A DNA stretch of 64,000 nucleotides from NCBI GenBank assembly GCA_963715405.1, contig OY970239.1, forward strand, positions 2,497,779 through 2,561,778, written 5' to 3'. Within the stretch, counting starts at the first letter, position 1. Every line of letters starts with the position of its first letter. A program made the translations under genes and the position numbers. The notes below the pieces were generated by a model. It saw only the letters and a program-made list of their open reading frames with translations. It did no database searches and had not been told where the DNA came from. Origin of the DNA: JALZKA01 sp963715405 (lineage in GTDB: Bacteria > Actinomycetota > Thermoleophilia > Solirubrobacterales > 70-9). Shown here one piece after another: positions 1 to 8,938 of this stretch.

Positions 1-1071
1 CGACGTGACCTCTGAGTAGAGCTCGATCTCGAACGGCAGGTCGTAGGGCAGGCCGCGGTAGAGCGCGAGGCGCCCACCCTCGTCGGTGCCGAGGAAGTAG
101 ACCTGCCGCGACGCGAAGTAGCCCGCCGCGACGAGCCCCGCGATGAGAAGCAGGGCGACCAGCGTCTTGACTGGAAAGCGGCGCTTCTTCTGAGGCGCGG
201 CCTCGCGGCGCCGCGGAGCGGTACCGGAGGCGGCGCCGCCCAGGCTGGCGCGCCGGCGGCGCGCGGCTTCGGCGCGGACGGCATCGGCGCTGAGCCCTGC
301 TCCCGCGGCCGAGGGGCCCACCAAGGTCGCGCCCTCGTCGATCTCTGCCCCCTCGCCCACTTCGAGGCGAAACGCCACGACCGTGATGTTGTCGCGACCG
401 CCCGCTTCGTTTGCCTCATCGACGAGCCGTGTGGTGGCTTCGTCCAGCGAGGAGGCCTCGGCCAGGATCTCGGCGACCCGCGCGTCCTTCACCATCGTGG
501 TGAGACCGTCCGAGCAGATGAGGTACACGTCCCCGGGCCGTGCTGAGACCGTCAGCGTGTCGACCTCGACCTCTGCCTCCGGGCCGAGCGCGCGGGTGAT
601 GATCGAGCGCTGCGGGTGGTCCTCGGCCTCCTCGTCGGTGAGACGCCCCTGGCGGCGAAGCTCCTCGACCAGCGAGTGGTCTGCGGTCAGAAGGGTCAGC
701 TCGCCGTCGCGAAAGCGGTAGGCCCGCGAGTCGCCGACGTGGCCGATCGCAATCTCCTCGTCCTCGAGCAGGGCCGCCGTGAGCGTGGTTCCCATGCCGG
801 AGCGCGAGGCGTCGTGCTGGGAGATGGAATGAATCTGGCTGTTCGCGCTCTGGACGACCGAGCGCAGGAAGGCCTCGGCCGCCTCTGCGCCACGCTCCGC
901 AGGCTCGAAGGCCTCGGCCGCGATTCGCGACGCGACCTCGCCGGCCTGGGCGCCGCCCATTCCGTCGGCAACGGCGTAGAGCGGGCCGCGCGCGAAGTAC
1001 GAGTCCTCGTTCGTGGTCCGCTGGCGGCCGGTGTCGGTCTTGTACGAGTCCTCGGCGATTCGCAGCGGCAT
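1..1071 (-). CDS. pstP: PP2C-type protein phosphatase, C-terminus beyond window edge
   Basis: Metal-dependent Ser/Thr phosphatase that should reverse phosphorylation by the neighbouring kinase. The frame is open from ATG at 1071 to base 1, so the gene is partial. PP2C motifs are visible: VADGMGG near residue 36, GMGTT, GHVGDSRAY and CSDGLT, followed by GGRDNITVV. After the roughly 240-residue phosphatase domain come a basic linker and one membrane helix (VKTLVALLLIAGLVAAGYF), then the start of an extracytoplasmic tail. This is the PstP architecture of actinobacteria. It lies 2 bases after fhaB, in a fhaA-fhaB-pstP order that is conserved near the origin of many actinobacteria. Confidence 0.93.
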   Translation of the reverse strand, partial: MPLRIAEDSYKTDTGRQRTTNEDSYFARGPLYAVADGMGGAQAGEVASRIAAEAFEPAERGAEAAEAFLRSVVQSANSQIHSISQHDASRSGMGTTLTAALLEDEEIAIGHVGDSRAYRFRDGELTLLTADHSLVEELRRQGRLTDEEAEDHPQRSIITRALGPEAEVEVDTLTVSARPGDVYLICSDGLTTMVKDARVAEILAEASSLDEATTRLVDEANEAGGRDNITVVAFRLEVGEGAEIDEGATLVGPSAAGAGLSADAVRAEAARRRRASLGGAASGTAPRRREAAPQKKRRFPVKTLVALLLIAGLVAAGYFASRQVYFLGTDEGGRLALYRGLPYDLPFEIELYSEVTS

Positions 1072-1073
1072 GG

Positions 1074-1559
1074 CTACGACCCCCCCGGGACGTCGAGTTC
1101 GAAGCGGAGCTCCGTGTCCCCGATCTTGATCTCGTCGAGGTCGGCGAGGAGCGTCTCGGAGCGGAAGCGACTGCCGTTCAGGTACGTCCCGTTGGTCGAG
1201 CCCATGTCCTCGATGTAGTAGCTCGCGCCCCGTGAGTAGATGCGGCAGTGGATCTGCGACGCGAACTTGTCGTCTATCCGCACCTCCGCGTCATCGCCGC
1301 GACCGATCGAAAGTCCGCCGAAGAGGTCCCAGCGGGCTCCCGCCTTGAGGCCTCCTCCCTTGACGGCGACGAGCGACGCGTCGGTCGAGGGAGCCCGGCC
1401 GCCCGGGCCGCCGATGTCGTGAAAGCCTGTTGCCTCGGGTGCCGGGCTGGTCGTCGCGCGAAGCTCCTTCAGCGCCGAGCGCCCCACCCAGAGCAAGAAC
1501 AGGTAGAGGACCGCCAGGAAGGCGAACTTGAGGCCGACCGCGATCGGCTCGGTATCCAC
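1074..1559 (-). CDS. fhaB: FHA-domain protein with N-terminal membrane anchor (FhaB type)
   Basis: 161 residues from a GTG start. One N-terminal membrane helix (residues about 8-25) and a variable linker precede a C-terminal FHA domain with the signatures SIGRGDDAEVRI, SQIHCRI and GSTNGTYLNG. FHA domains bind phosphothreonine. FhaB proteins are kinase substrates that act in cell-wall and division control. It sits between fhaA and pstP with short gaps, so co-transcription is likely. The identification rests on domain order and context. Confidence 0.9.
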   Translation of the reverse strand: MDTEPIAVGLKFAFLAVLYLFLLWVGRSALKELRATTSPAPEATGFHDIGGPGGRAPSTDASLVAVKGGGLKAGARWDLFGGLSIGRGDDAEVRIDDKFASQIHCRIYSRGASYYIEDMGSTNGTYLNGSRFRSETLLADLDEIKIGDTELRFELDVPGGS

Positions 1560-1573
1560 TAGCTCATCACCTC

Positions 1574-2344
1574 CTAGTGCTCGATGTCGAAGGTGAAGTA
1601 GGTCGTGCCGATCTGGACCTGGTCGCCGGGGCTGAGCCGGGAGGAATCGACGAGGCGGCCGTTGACCTTGATGCCGTTCGTCGAGCCGAGGTCGGCGACC
1701 TCCCAGTCCCCTGTCGAGTTGCGCCGAAGTTCCGCGTGCTTGCGCGAGACGTTGGGGTCAGCGAGGACGCAGTCGCACTCGCGAGAGCGGCCCAGCGAGG
1801 CGATGGGACCGTCGAGCACGAAGCGACGGTCGTCAAGCGAGACGATCGCCTTCGTGGCGGTGAGGTGCGCGGTGCGCTTGGTCACGCGCGACTGGCGCTC
1901 CTGCTTCGGAGGCACTTGGTAGACCATCGTGTGCCCCGGCTCACCCTGCGAAGGGGCTTGGCCCTCGCGTTGCGCGGGCTTGACCAGGCGGGTCTGGATC
2001 CCGAACTCGCCGAGGCGTAGGCGCTCGTCTACCTCGAGGCTCACCTCGGGCCGGGTGAGGAGCGCGAGGTCATGCCGGCGCGCGTGCTCGAGGAGATAGG
2101 AGGAGAGCTCCTGCTCGAGCGAGCGCTCGTAGCCCTCGAGGCGTTCGTGATCCTCCGTTCCGAGCCAGACCGTGTACTGGTTGGGCACGTACACGCGGGA
2201 CACCGAGGCGGTCCGGTGCGCGTCCATTTCCTTCGCCAGCTTGCGGGCGATCTCCACGGGCTGGACCTCGGAAGAGAAGGCGCGAGAGAAGGCGCCCTGG
2301 ACCAGGTTCTCTATTCGTGCTTCGAGGTTTCGAAGGACGCTGAT
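1574..2344 (-). CDS. fhaA: FHA-domain protein FhaA with DUF3662-type N-terminus
   Basis: Phosphothreonine-binding adaptor. The C-terminus is a clear FHA domain (SLGRSRECD, VSRKHAEL, GSTNGIKVNGR). The N-terminus is the DUF3662 domain typical of FhaA. Translation reads naturally back to SVLRNLEARIENLVQGAF, just downstream of a strong AAGGAG ribosome site. The codon at the expected initiator (2344-2342) is ATC, not ATG or GTG. The next usual start is GTG at 2257, which would remove about 29 conserved residues. Either ATC initiates or the base is a sequencing error. Confidence 0.88.
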   Translation of the reverse strand: MSVLRNLEARIENLVQGAFSRAFSSEVQPVEIARKLAKEMDAHRTASVSRVYVPNQYTVWLGTEDHERLEGYERSLEQELSSYLLEHARRHDLALLTRPEVSLEVDERLRLGEFGIQTRLVKPAQREGQAPSQGEPGHTMVYQVPPKQERQSRVTKRTAHLTATKAIVSLDDRRFVLDGPIASLGRSRECDCVLADPNVSRKHAELRRNSTGDWEVADLGSTNGIKVNGRLVDSSRLSPGDQVQIGTTYFTFDIEH

Positions 2345-2444
2345 TGTGGTTCTCCTTAGGGCACGCGACGCGGGCGCACGGCACCGCCTCCTGCGAGCCG
2401 CATTAGCCCGCGAATCCTAGCTTTAGCGGCACCTGCTTAGTACG

Positions 2445-3986
2445 TCAGCCCCCGCCGTGAAGGGCGGGCTGGGCGCTCGGGAGCGCTCGCGGGCGAGCCA
2501 GCTCGCGCTGCCTGCCCGCCCCCGTCCGCGCGGCGACGGCAAGCGCCACGATCACGATCGCGACGGCCGCGCTTGCGCTTTGCGAGCCGTCGCCGACATA
2601 CGCGAGGCCGGTTGCGAGCGCCGCGGCCCAGACGATCGTGCCGACGAGGGCAAGCGCGGGATGGGCGCGAAGGACGAGGCCAAGCAGGACCGCGGCCATG
2701 GCGAGAACGAGGAGGCCGCCGAGCGCCGAAGGGTCGGTGAAGGCGCCGAGGACATCCTTCGCCGCCGCTTCTGCCGAGCTTGTCCAGCCTTCCGCAGCCC
2801 TCGGCGCGATACCGAGACGGTCGCCAAGGCCGAAACCCACCGCGGCAACGATGTAGGCGGCGAATGACAGGGCACCGAGCACGGCGCGCTCGCGGGCCGT
2901 GTGGGCGAGGAACGCCACCAGGGCGGGAGCCGCGGCAATGGCTCCGGCGGCGCCGAGCGGAACGGCGGCAAGAGGCAGAAGAGCGAGCTTTGCGTTGGAG
3001 GCAAACCCGACCGCGGGAAGCAAGACCGCTGCCAGGACGAGCGCCAGTCCCGGTAGCCCGGCCGGCCCCGCCAGGGCCGCGAGCACCGTGCCGGCGCCCA
3101 CGAGGCCGAAGACGCGAGCGAACGAACGGCGAGGAAGGAACGTCTCGGATCCGTCGGGCGAGGGCACCGCGCACTCGTCGTCGAGTTGCAACGCGACGCG
3201 GGCGAGCTCGGCGCGAAGGCGCTTGAGGCTAGGGCGGTTGCGAGGGTCGGGCGCGAGGGCGGCGTCGACGTGGGTGACCAGACCCTGCGGGAGATCGGGC
3301 CGGGCCACCGCAAGCGAGGGAAGCGGCTGGCCGATCTGTCGGGCGGTCTGGGCCGGAGTGCGCCGAGCCACCGGGTTCTCGCCCGCCCAGGCCTCGTAAA
3401 GCGTCAGGGCCAGCGAGTAGACGTCGGTCTCCGGGCCCGCATGCTCGCCCTCGGCCTGCTCCGGCGCCATGTAGGCGAGGGTGCCGACGACGTCGCCGGT
3501 CGCGGTCAAGGCGGGCGCGCCCGCGACGGCCGCGATGCCGAAGTCCATCAGCTTCGCCCGGCGCCCGTTTGTCCCGTAGGGGCGGACGATCGCGTTCTGG
3601 GGCTTGACGTCCCGGTGGATGACACCGCGGTCGTGCGCGTGGCAAAGAGCGTCACAGAGGTCCTTGCCGATCTCGGCCACGTCTCGGTCTGAGACGCCCC
3701 CGTTCCGTGCGGCGCGGTCGAGCGTCTCGCCGTCGACCAGCTCGGAGACCAGGAGGGCATGGCCATCCCGCTCGCCCAGCTCGTAGAGCGTCACGATCGC
3801 CGGGTGGTTCAGGCGGGCGGCGGCCTGGGCTTCGCGGAGGACGCGATCCGCCCCCGCCGTCTGAATCTCCTTGATCGCCACCTCGCGCTGGAGGCGCTCG
3901 TCGAACGCGCGAAAGACCGTGCCCATGCCGCCAGAGCCGATCCGCTCTCTGACCGTGAACCGCCCCATTAACAAGTCGTCTGACAC
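2445..3986 (-). CDS. Ser/Thr protein kinase with polytopic membrane C-terminus
   Basis: About 513 residues from GTG 3986 (ATG 3968 is an alternative). A complete Hanks-type kinase domain occupies residues 1-275: glycine loop GSGGMGTVF (17-25), lysine in VAIKEI (39), catalytic HRDVKPQN (124-131), DFG (148-150) and MAPEQ. The second half is almost entirely hydrophobic, with about six or seven membrane segments. It is not the single helix plus PASTA domains of PknB. It is the likely kinase for the FHA proteins downstream and the antagonist of the PP2C phosphatase. What the membrane half senses cannot be read from sequence. Confidence 0.9.
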   Translation of the reverse strand: MSDDLLMGRFTVRERIGSGGMGTVFRAFDERLQREVAIKEIQTAGADRVLREAQAAARLNHPAIVTLYELGERDGHALLVSELVDGETLDRAARNGGVSDRDVAEIGKDLCDALCHAHDRGVIHRDVKPQNAIVRPYGTNGRRAKLMDFGIAAVAGAPALTATGDVVGTLAYMAPEQAEGEHAGPETDVYSLALTLYEAWAGENPVARRTPAQTARQIGQPLPSLAVARPDLPQGLVTHVDAALAPDPRNRPSLKRLRAELARVALQLDDECAVPSPDGSETFLPRRSFARVFGLVGAGTVLAALAGPAGLPGLALVLAAVLLPAVGFASNAKLALLPLAAVPLGAAGAIAAAPALVAFLAHTARERAVLGALSFAAYIVAAVGFGLGDRLGIAPRAAEGWTSSAEAAAKDVLGAFTDPSALGGLLVLAMAAVLLGLVLRAHPALALVGTIVWAAALATGLAYVGDGSQSASAAVAIVIVALAVAARTGAGRQRELARPRALPSAQPALHGGG

Positions 3987-4063
3987 TCCGGATACGGATT
4001 TCGGCGCCTCGGCTGGCCTTCCTGCCACCGTTGGAACCGCGAAGGCGGTAATACTCGCGAGGA

Positions 4064-5158
4064 GTGGAAGCTTCAGAATCCGCCGAATCGTCTTCGCCGG
4101 GGGGCCGGCGCGAGCCTCCCCCGCAACGCCGCCGCCGGCCGCCGCCGCCTCGCGAGCCCGCGGGCGACGCCTTAAAGAGGAGGCTGATCGCGTTCGGGAT
4201 CGGGGCCGTGGTGGTCGTGCTCTTGCTGCTCGGGCTGCGAGCGTGCCTCGATGCCCGCGAGGAGCGCTCATATGAGAACTACCTCCGCGACCTGGATGCG
4301 CTCGTCACCACCTCCTCTCAGCTCTCGAATGAGTTCTTCGATCGCTTCACCGATCCTGGTGACGCGAACCCGCTCGAGTTCCAGGCGCAGCTCGGCTCTA
4401 GTCGCGGTACCTCAGAAGACCTCCTGAATCGCGTGCAGGGCCTCGACGCGCCGGATGATCTCTCTGATGCGCAGGAGGATCTCGAGCTCGCCTTCGAGCT
4501 CCGCCGCGACGGCGTGTCGTCGGTCGTCGAGGAGATCGAGGCCGCGCTCGGCGAGCAAGGCTCTCAGGAGGCGTTTAATCAGATCGCCACCGACATGCGC
4601 CAGTTCCTGGCCTCCGACGTCCTATACGCCCGGGCCCAGGAGAAGATCAACGAGGTTCTCGAAGACGAGGGCCTCGACGGGTCGGCGCCCTCCTCGATCT
4701 TCCTGCCCGCTCCGAACGAGCTGTGGCTTGACCAGCTCGAAATCGCGCGGCTTCTATCTCAGGTGGCAGCCGACACCGGCGCGGTCCAGGACGCTACCCG
4801 CGGAACCGAGATCTCTTCGGTGACGATCCAGCCGGGCAACGTGCTTCTTACGCCGGACACTCTCAATACCTCGAACCAGATTCCGACCTCGATCGAGGTC
4901 AGCGTTCTGAACGGCGGCGCCACCGAGGAAACCGACGTGGTCGTGGCCTACGAGCTTCTCGGCTCGACCGAACCGATCGAGAGCGAGGCGACGATCCAGC
5001 GGATCAACCCCGCCGAGGAGGGCTCGGCCCGGCTGCCGGTGGCAGGCGAGATCCCGGCCGATGAGGAGCTGACATTGATCGTCACCGTGTTCCCGGTCGC
5101 GGGCGAGTCGATCGTCGACAACAACGAGCTCACCTACCAAGTCAGCTTCGGCGGCTGA
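4064..5158 (+). CDS. Single-pass membrane-anchored protein of unknown function
   Basis: 364 residues from GTG 4064, divergent from the kinase. A proline/arginine-rich cytoplasmic N-terminus (about 40 residues) is followed by one strong membrane helix (AFGIGAVVVVLLLLGLRA). The extracytoplasmic region has a helical, acidic part (about 60-210) and then a beta-rich C-terminal domain (about 240-364) resembling an Ig-like or CARDB-type fold. I recognise no family. Divergence from the kinase and proximity to the phosphorylation genes make an envelope role plausible, but that is inference. Confidence 0.8.
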   Translation: MEASESAESSSPGGRREPPPQRRRRPPPPREPAGDALKRRLIAFGIGAVVVVLLLLGLRACLDAREERSYENYLRDLDALVTTSSQLSNEFFDRFTDPGDANPLEFQAQLGSSRGTSEDLLNRVQGLDAPDDLSDAQEDLELAFELRRDGVSSVVEEIEAALGEQGSQEAFNQIATDMRQFLASDVLYARAQEKINEVLEDEGLDGSAPSSIFLPAPNELWLDQLEIARLLSQVAADTGAVQDATRGTEISSVTIQPGNVLLTPDTLNTSNQIPTSIEVSVLNGGATEETDVVVAYELLGSTEPIESEATIQRINPAEEGSARLPVAGEIPADEELTLIVTVFPVAGESIVDNNELTYQVSFGG

Positions 5159-5172
5159 GGGCCGCGATCAGC

Positions 5173-6039
5173 ATGGAGCCCCATTCGGTTGCCTTTCTCG
5201 GGCCGGCCGGGACCTTCTCGGACGACGCGCTGCGCGCTGCGGCTGAGCGCTCAACCGCAGGCGTCGAGCCGCTGCCCGTGGCGACGATTCATGACGCGGT
5301 CATGGGGGTCGCCCGAGGCGAAGCCGATCGTGCCCTGGTGCCTTTCGAAAACTCGATCGAAGGGTCCGTGCGGCCTGCGCTCGATGCGCTCGCCTTCGAT
5401 GCCGAGAGCGTCGTCATCGCCGGTGAGCACGACCACGAGATCTCGCAGGCGCTGGTCGCGCGGACCCAGCTCGAGATCACCGACGTGGAAGTGGTCGTCA
5501 GCCATCCCCAGCCGAGTGCTCAGTGCGCCCGGTTTCTCCGCGAGGAGCTGCCCCGAGCCGAGATCCGAAGCGCGGACTCGACGGCGGAGGCGGTACGCCA
5601 GGTCTCCGAAGCGGATGGGCGCTGGGCGGCGCTGGGCACCCCTTCGGCCGCCGAGATCTATGGCTGCGTGGTCCTGCGCGAGGGCGTCGAAGACGAGACG
5701 GGCAACCTCACCCGCTTCGCGTGGCTCGCCCCCCAGGGCGTCAAGGCCGAGGCGGAGGAGGGCGAGGCGTGGCGGACGACGCTGATCTTCTCCGAGCTCG
5801 GCGCCGATCATCCCGGCGCGCTGGTCGACGCCCTGTACGAGATCTCCAACCGCGAGGTCAACATGACCCGGATCGAGTCCCGCCCGCGCCGCTACGAGCT
5901 CGGCCGCTACATGTTCTTCATCGACATGGAGGGCGCCGACTCGGACCCTCCGGTTGCCGAGGCCATCGGAGCGCTCCGCAACAAGGCGGAGAACGTCCGC
6001 GTCCTGGGGAGCTACCCGGTGGCGGGGCCGCTCCCTTAA
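5173..6039 (+). CDS. pheA: Prephenate dehydratase
   Basis: Monofunctional enzyme converting prephenate to phenylpyruvate for phenylalanine synthesis. 288 residues, normal for the family. The periplasmic-binding-like catalytic domain opens with VAFLGPAGTFSDDAL and carries PFENSIEGSV and the ETGNLTRF region (the conserved T-R-F motif). The C-terminal ACT domain has HPGALVDALYEISNREVNMTRIESRP cut by its conserved ESRP, which binds phenylalanine for feedback control. It starts 14 bases after the preceding gene, so it may be co-transcribed with it. Confidence 0.96.
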   Translation: MEPHSVAFLGPAGTFSDDALRAAAERSTAGVEPLPVATIHDAVMGVARGEADRALVPFENSIEGSVRPALDALAFDAESVVIAGEHDHEISQALVARTQLEITDVEVVVSHPQPSAQCARFLREELPRAEIRSADSTAEAVRQVSEADGRWAALGTPSAAEIYGCVVLREGVEDETGNLTRFAWLAPQGVKAEAEEGEAWRTTLIFSELGADHPGALVDALYEISNREVNMTRIESRPRRYELGRYMFFIDMEGADSDPPVAEAIGALRNKAENVRVLGSYPVAGPLP

Positions 6040-6088
6040 GAGCTCCTCACCGGTTCGCCGTCCGGCGCGATTAGAATCCGCAGCGGTC

Positions 6089-6700
6089 ATGGCAGTCGTG
6101 GTGGAGGAACCTCACGTAGGCGAGGAGCGCCGGAACGGGCGCGCTGTGATTGCTGGACGCCTCCACGGCGGGAGGACGCATCAACCCAGCCGGCCCGGCG
6201 GACGGGTGCTGGTGCTCAACGCGAGCTACGAGCCGATCAACGTCTGCACGATGCGGCGCGCCGCAGTGCTCGTGCTCAAGGAAAGGGCCGAGGTGATCGA
6301 GCGGCGCGAGGGCTTTCTCCACTCCGAGCGGCTGGAGCTCGAGCGACCGTGCGTGATCCGCCTCGTTCGCTACGTCCGCGTGCCGCGCAACGTGCATCGC
6401 CGCAAGATCACGCGCCGAGCCGTGCTCGCCCGCGACTCCTACACGTGCCAGTACTGCGGGCGGGAGTCAGCCGGCCTCACCGTCGACCACGTGATTCCGC
6501 GTAGCCGAGGTGGTTCGTCTCACTGGGACAACATCGTCGCCGCCTGCGCTCCGTGCAACCGCAGGAAGGGCAACCGCCTGCCGACGGAGGCGGCGATGCC
6601 GCTTCGAGCTCACCCGAAGCCGCCGGGCCCGACCGTCTTCATCCGCATCGCGAGCCCACGCGTCCCGGACGCGTGGGAGCGGTACCTCCTCGCGGCTTAG
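6089..6700 (+). CDS. HNH endonuclease family protein
   Basis: 203 residues from ATG 6089. The C-terminal half is a zinc-type HNH domain: CQYCG, then DHVIPRSRGG, then N..AC..CN..KG. The N-terminal part (VLVLNASYEPINVC) is the extension found in a widespread stand-alone HNH protein of actinobacteria and cyanobacteria. Despite the catalytic-looking motif, the role of this housekeeping version is not established. Its steady position in core regions argues against a selfish element. Confidence 0.88.
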   Translation: MAVVVEEPHVGEERRNGRAVIAGRLHGGRTHQPSRPGGRVLVLNASYEPINVCTMRRAAVLVLKERAEVIERREGFLHSERLELERPCVIRLVRYVRVPRNVHRRKITRRAVLARDSYTCQYCGRESAGLTVDHVIPRSRGGSSHWDNIVAACAPCNRRKGNRLPTEAAMPLRAHPKPPGPTVFIRIASPRVPDAWERYLLAA

Positions 6701-6704
6701 CGCC

Positions 6705-7256
6705 GTGGCGACCGTCTATTACGCGGCCGCCACGCTCGACGGGTTCATCGCACGCCCGGACGGGTCGCTTGATTGGCTGATGGGATTCGAGGGACCTGAG
6801 CCTGGGCTCAGCCGCGCTGAGGCGACGGAGAACGCTTATGAGAACTTCTACGAGAAGGTTGGCGCGGTCGTGATGGGCTCTGCAACGTACGAGTGGCTCC
6901 AGGACGGCGGTCACGAATGGGCGTACTCGGATGTCCCCGGCTGGGTCTTCTCCTCGCGGGAGCTCAAGCGCTTCGAAGGCGCAGACATCCGCTTCGTCGC
7001 AGGCGAAGTCTCAGAACACCACCCGGAAATCGCCAAAGCGGCGTCCGGACGGGATGTGTGGGTGGTTGGCGGCGGAGACCTGGCGTCCCAGTTCGCAGAG
7101 GCGGGGCTGCTCGACGAGCTCATTGTCACACAGGTGCCCGTTTGGATCGGTGAGGGCATCCCCCTCTTCGCACGACCGGTCGAGGGCGAGCTCAGGCTGC
7201 TGGAAAGCCGAACCTTCAGGAGCGGGATGACCGAGCTGCGGTTCGTAGTTCCGTAG
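6705..7256 (+). CDS. Dihydrofolate-reductase-like (RibD C-terminal domain) protein
   Basis: 183 residues from GTG 6705, 4 bases after the HNH stop. It matches the RibD_C/DHFR-like fold: YYAAATLDGFIA at the start, VMGSATYEWL in the middle, then DVWVVGGGDLASQF, the NADPH-binding glycine motif. Members are predicted NADPH-dependent reductases, often annotated as dihydrofolate reductase family proteins. The substrate is unknown. An 11-bp perfect hairpin follows the stop. Confidence 0.87.
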   Translation: MATVYYAAATLDGFIARPDGSLDWLMGFEGPEPGLSRAEATENAYENFYEKVGAVVMGSATYEWLQDGGHEWAYSDVPGWVFSSRELKRFEGADIRFVAGEVSEHHPEIAKAASGRDVWVVGGGDLASQFAEAGLLDELIVTQVPVWIGEGIPLFARPVEGELRLLESRTFRSGMTELRFVVP

Positions 7257-7262
7257 AGAATG

Positions 7263-7296
7263 CGATGGGCCGCCCCTGGTCAGGAGCGGCCCATCG
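7263..7296 (+). terminator. Strong hairpin after the DHFR-like gene
   Basis: Perfect 11-bp inverted repeat CGATGGGCCGC/GCGGCCCATCG with a 12-base loop, 6 bases after the stop codon. There is no T-run, so termination is plausible but the hairpin could also act in RNA stability. Confidence 0.5.
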
Positions 7297-7454
7297 GTAC
7301 GAGTCGTGCGATTCGGACGGCCGGAGATTGACAGCGAGTGGGACAAGTTCCCGCCTCTCATTGGCCGCCGGCGCCTGGTTGGTATTCCACCAGGCGGCCC
7401 ACACGTGCCACCTAGTGTTCCGACACCTCCAGAGTCCCGTTAAGCATTGGAATT

Positions 7455-7479
7455 AGGACCACCTCCTTTCTCTGGTCCT
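7455..7479 (-). terminator. Hairpin in the gap between convergent genes
   Basis: Seven-base inverted repeat AGGACCA/TGGTCCT with an 11-base pyrimidine-rich loop. It lies between the DHFR-like gene and the convergent sulfatase-like gene. It could terminate either; the short TTC tract after it is weak. Nothing else was recognised between 7297 and 7519. Confidence 0.3.
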
Positions 7480-7519
7480 TTCATTCAAGCAAACGGCAAG
7501 GCGCCGCGAACCCGGCAGC

Positions 7520-8878
7520 TCAGGCGGGTCCGCGCAGCTCTCTGATCGCGGCGCGCAGGCGGCGCATCACCGGGCGGTACTTGCTCTTCCCGGCCAGGTT
7601 TAAGAGTTCGAATGGGTCGTTGCGAAGGTCGTAGAGCTCCGGCTCTTCGGATTCGTAGTCGAGGAGCTTCCAGCGCTTCGTCCGAATGCCGTCGAAGGTG
7701 GGTACGTCGGAGCGCCGGACCGACCTTTCTTGAGAGTGGTGGAGTAGAACGTCTCGGCCGAGCGACGGGACCTCTTCCCGGAGCAGCGGCCCGAGGCTTT
7801 CGCCGTCCACCGCCGGAGCGGGGATCCCTGCGAGGTCGGCAAGCGTCGGCGCGAGATCGACGTTCGAAACGAGGGCCCGCTCCGTCCGCTCGCCGATCCC
7901 GGGGGCCGAGATCAGGAAAGGAACGTGGATGCATTCCTCCCAGCCACACGTCTTCTTGGGCCAGCGGTGAGAGCCCAGCGACATGCCGGTGTCAGACATG
8001 AAGACGATGATGGTCTCGTCGAGCTCGCCTTGGGTGGTGAGCAGATTGACGAACCCTTCGACGGCGTCATCGACCGATTCGAGCGTTTCCCACCCGCCGC
8101 GGATCTGCCGCCTGATGGCGTTCTTGTCAACGGGCTCGAGGCCAGCGGTCCATGAGGGCGCGCCGGCGCTCCTCTCGTTGAAGTTCTCGGGCAGGTCAAC
8201 CGGTGTCTGAGCGTGGCTCCCTTCGTGAGCCGGCGTGCTCTCGAGCGGCGGGTGCACGGCTCGCGGCGAGTAGACGGCGAAGAACGGGTCGCTTGAAGGG
8301 TTTGCGATCAGCGCCTCTACCTGCTCGGCCAGAAGCTCTGTGGAGTTGATCCCGGATCCGTCTGGGTACTGCTGGCGGCTGCCGTTCTCGACGAGCTCGA
8401 ACCCGTAGAAGGAAGGCGCCTTGAAGAAGGCCCGCCAATCGTCCCAGCCGTCCGGCGTCTCGAGGCTGCCGAAGGGATAGCCGATCAGGTACTTGCCGTA
8501 GAGGCCGGTGCGATATCCCGCATCGTCGAACCAGGTCGCGATCGTGTTGGAGTCGTCGAATGAGCTTGCAAGGCCGTTCGAGACGATTCCGGTGTTGTGG
8601 TCATAGAGGCCCGTGAGCAAGGTGGCCCGCCCGGGATCGCCGATTGGGTTGGTGTTGAACGCGTTCGTAAACGCCACAGAGTCGAGTGCTTCGATCGCGT
8701 CGAGGAACTCAAGGCCGCTGTGGCGGTAGGACTGATTGTTGGTGACGATCAGAAGAACGTTCGGCTGGCCGCTGCGCGCCGCGGCGGGGTCGGTCGCTCC
8801 GGTTGCCTGGACGCCGCCGAGGACCGAAACCGACAGGGATAGGGCCGATGCCAGCGAGATGAGCAAGCGGCGCGACAT
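7520..8878 (-). CDS. Secreted sulfatase-like protein lacking catalytic residues
   Basis: 452 residues with an N-terminal signal peptide (about 1-28), then an alkaline-phosphatase-superfamily sulfatase fold (NVLLIVTNNQSY, RATLLTGLY, FVMSDTGMSLGSHRW-type region). The sulfatase signature C/S-x-P-x-R reads G-D-P-G-R (codon GGC), so the residue that becomes formylglycine is missing. The first metal motif, normally DDQ, reads NNQ. The rest of the fold is well kept over full length. It may be a binding or scaffold pseudoenzyme, or use other chemistry. The anti-parallel downstream neighbour is unrelated. Confidence 0.85.
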   Translation of the reverse strand: MSRRLLISLASALSLSVSVLGGVQATGATDPAAARSGQPNVLLIVTNNQSYRHSGLEFLDAIEALDSVAFTNAFNTNPIGDPGRATLLTGLYDHNTGIVSNGLASSFDDSNTIATWFDDAGYRTGLYGKYLIGYPFGSLETPDGWDDWRAFFKAPSFYGFELVENGSRQQYPDGSGINSTELLAEQVEALIANPSSDPFFAVYSPRAVHPPLESTPAHEGSHAQTPVDLPENFNERSAGAPSWTAGLEPVDKNAIRRQIRGGWETLESVDDAVEGFVNLLTTQGELDETIIVFMSDTGMSLGSHRWPKKTCGWEECIHVPFLISAPGIGERTERALVSNVDLAPTLADLAGIPAPAVDGESLGPLLREEVPSLGRDVLLHHSQERSVRRSDVPTFDGIRTKRWKLLDYESEEPELYDLRNDPFELLNLAGKSKYRPVMRRLRAAIRELRGPA

Positions 8879-8938
8879 GGAGCGTCTATAGAAACCGATT
8901 CACGCCCAGAAGTCGCGCAACGGCGGCTCCGTCCGGCG

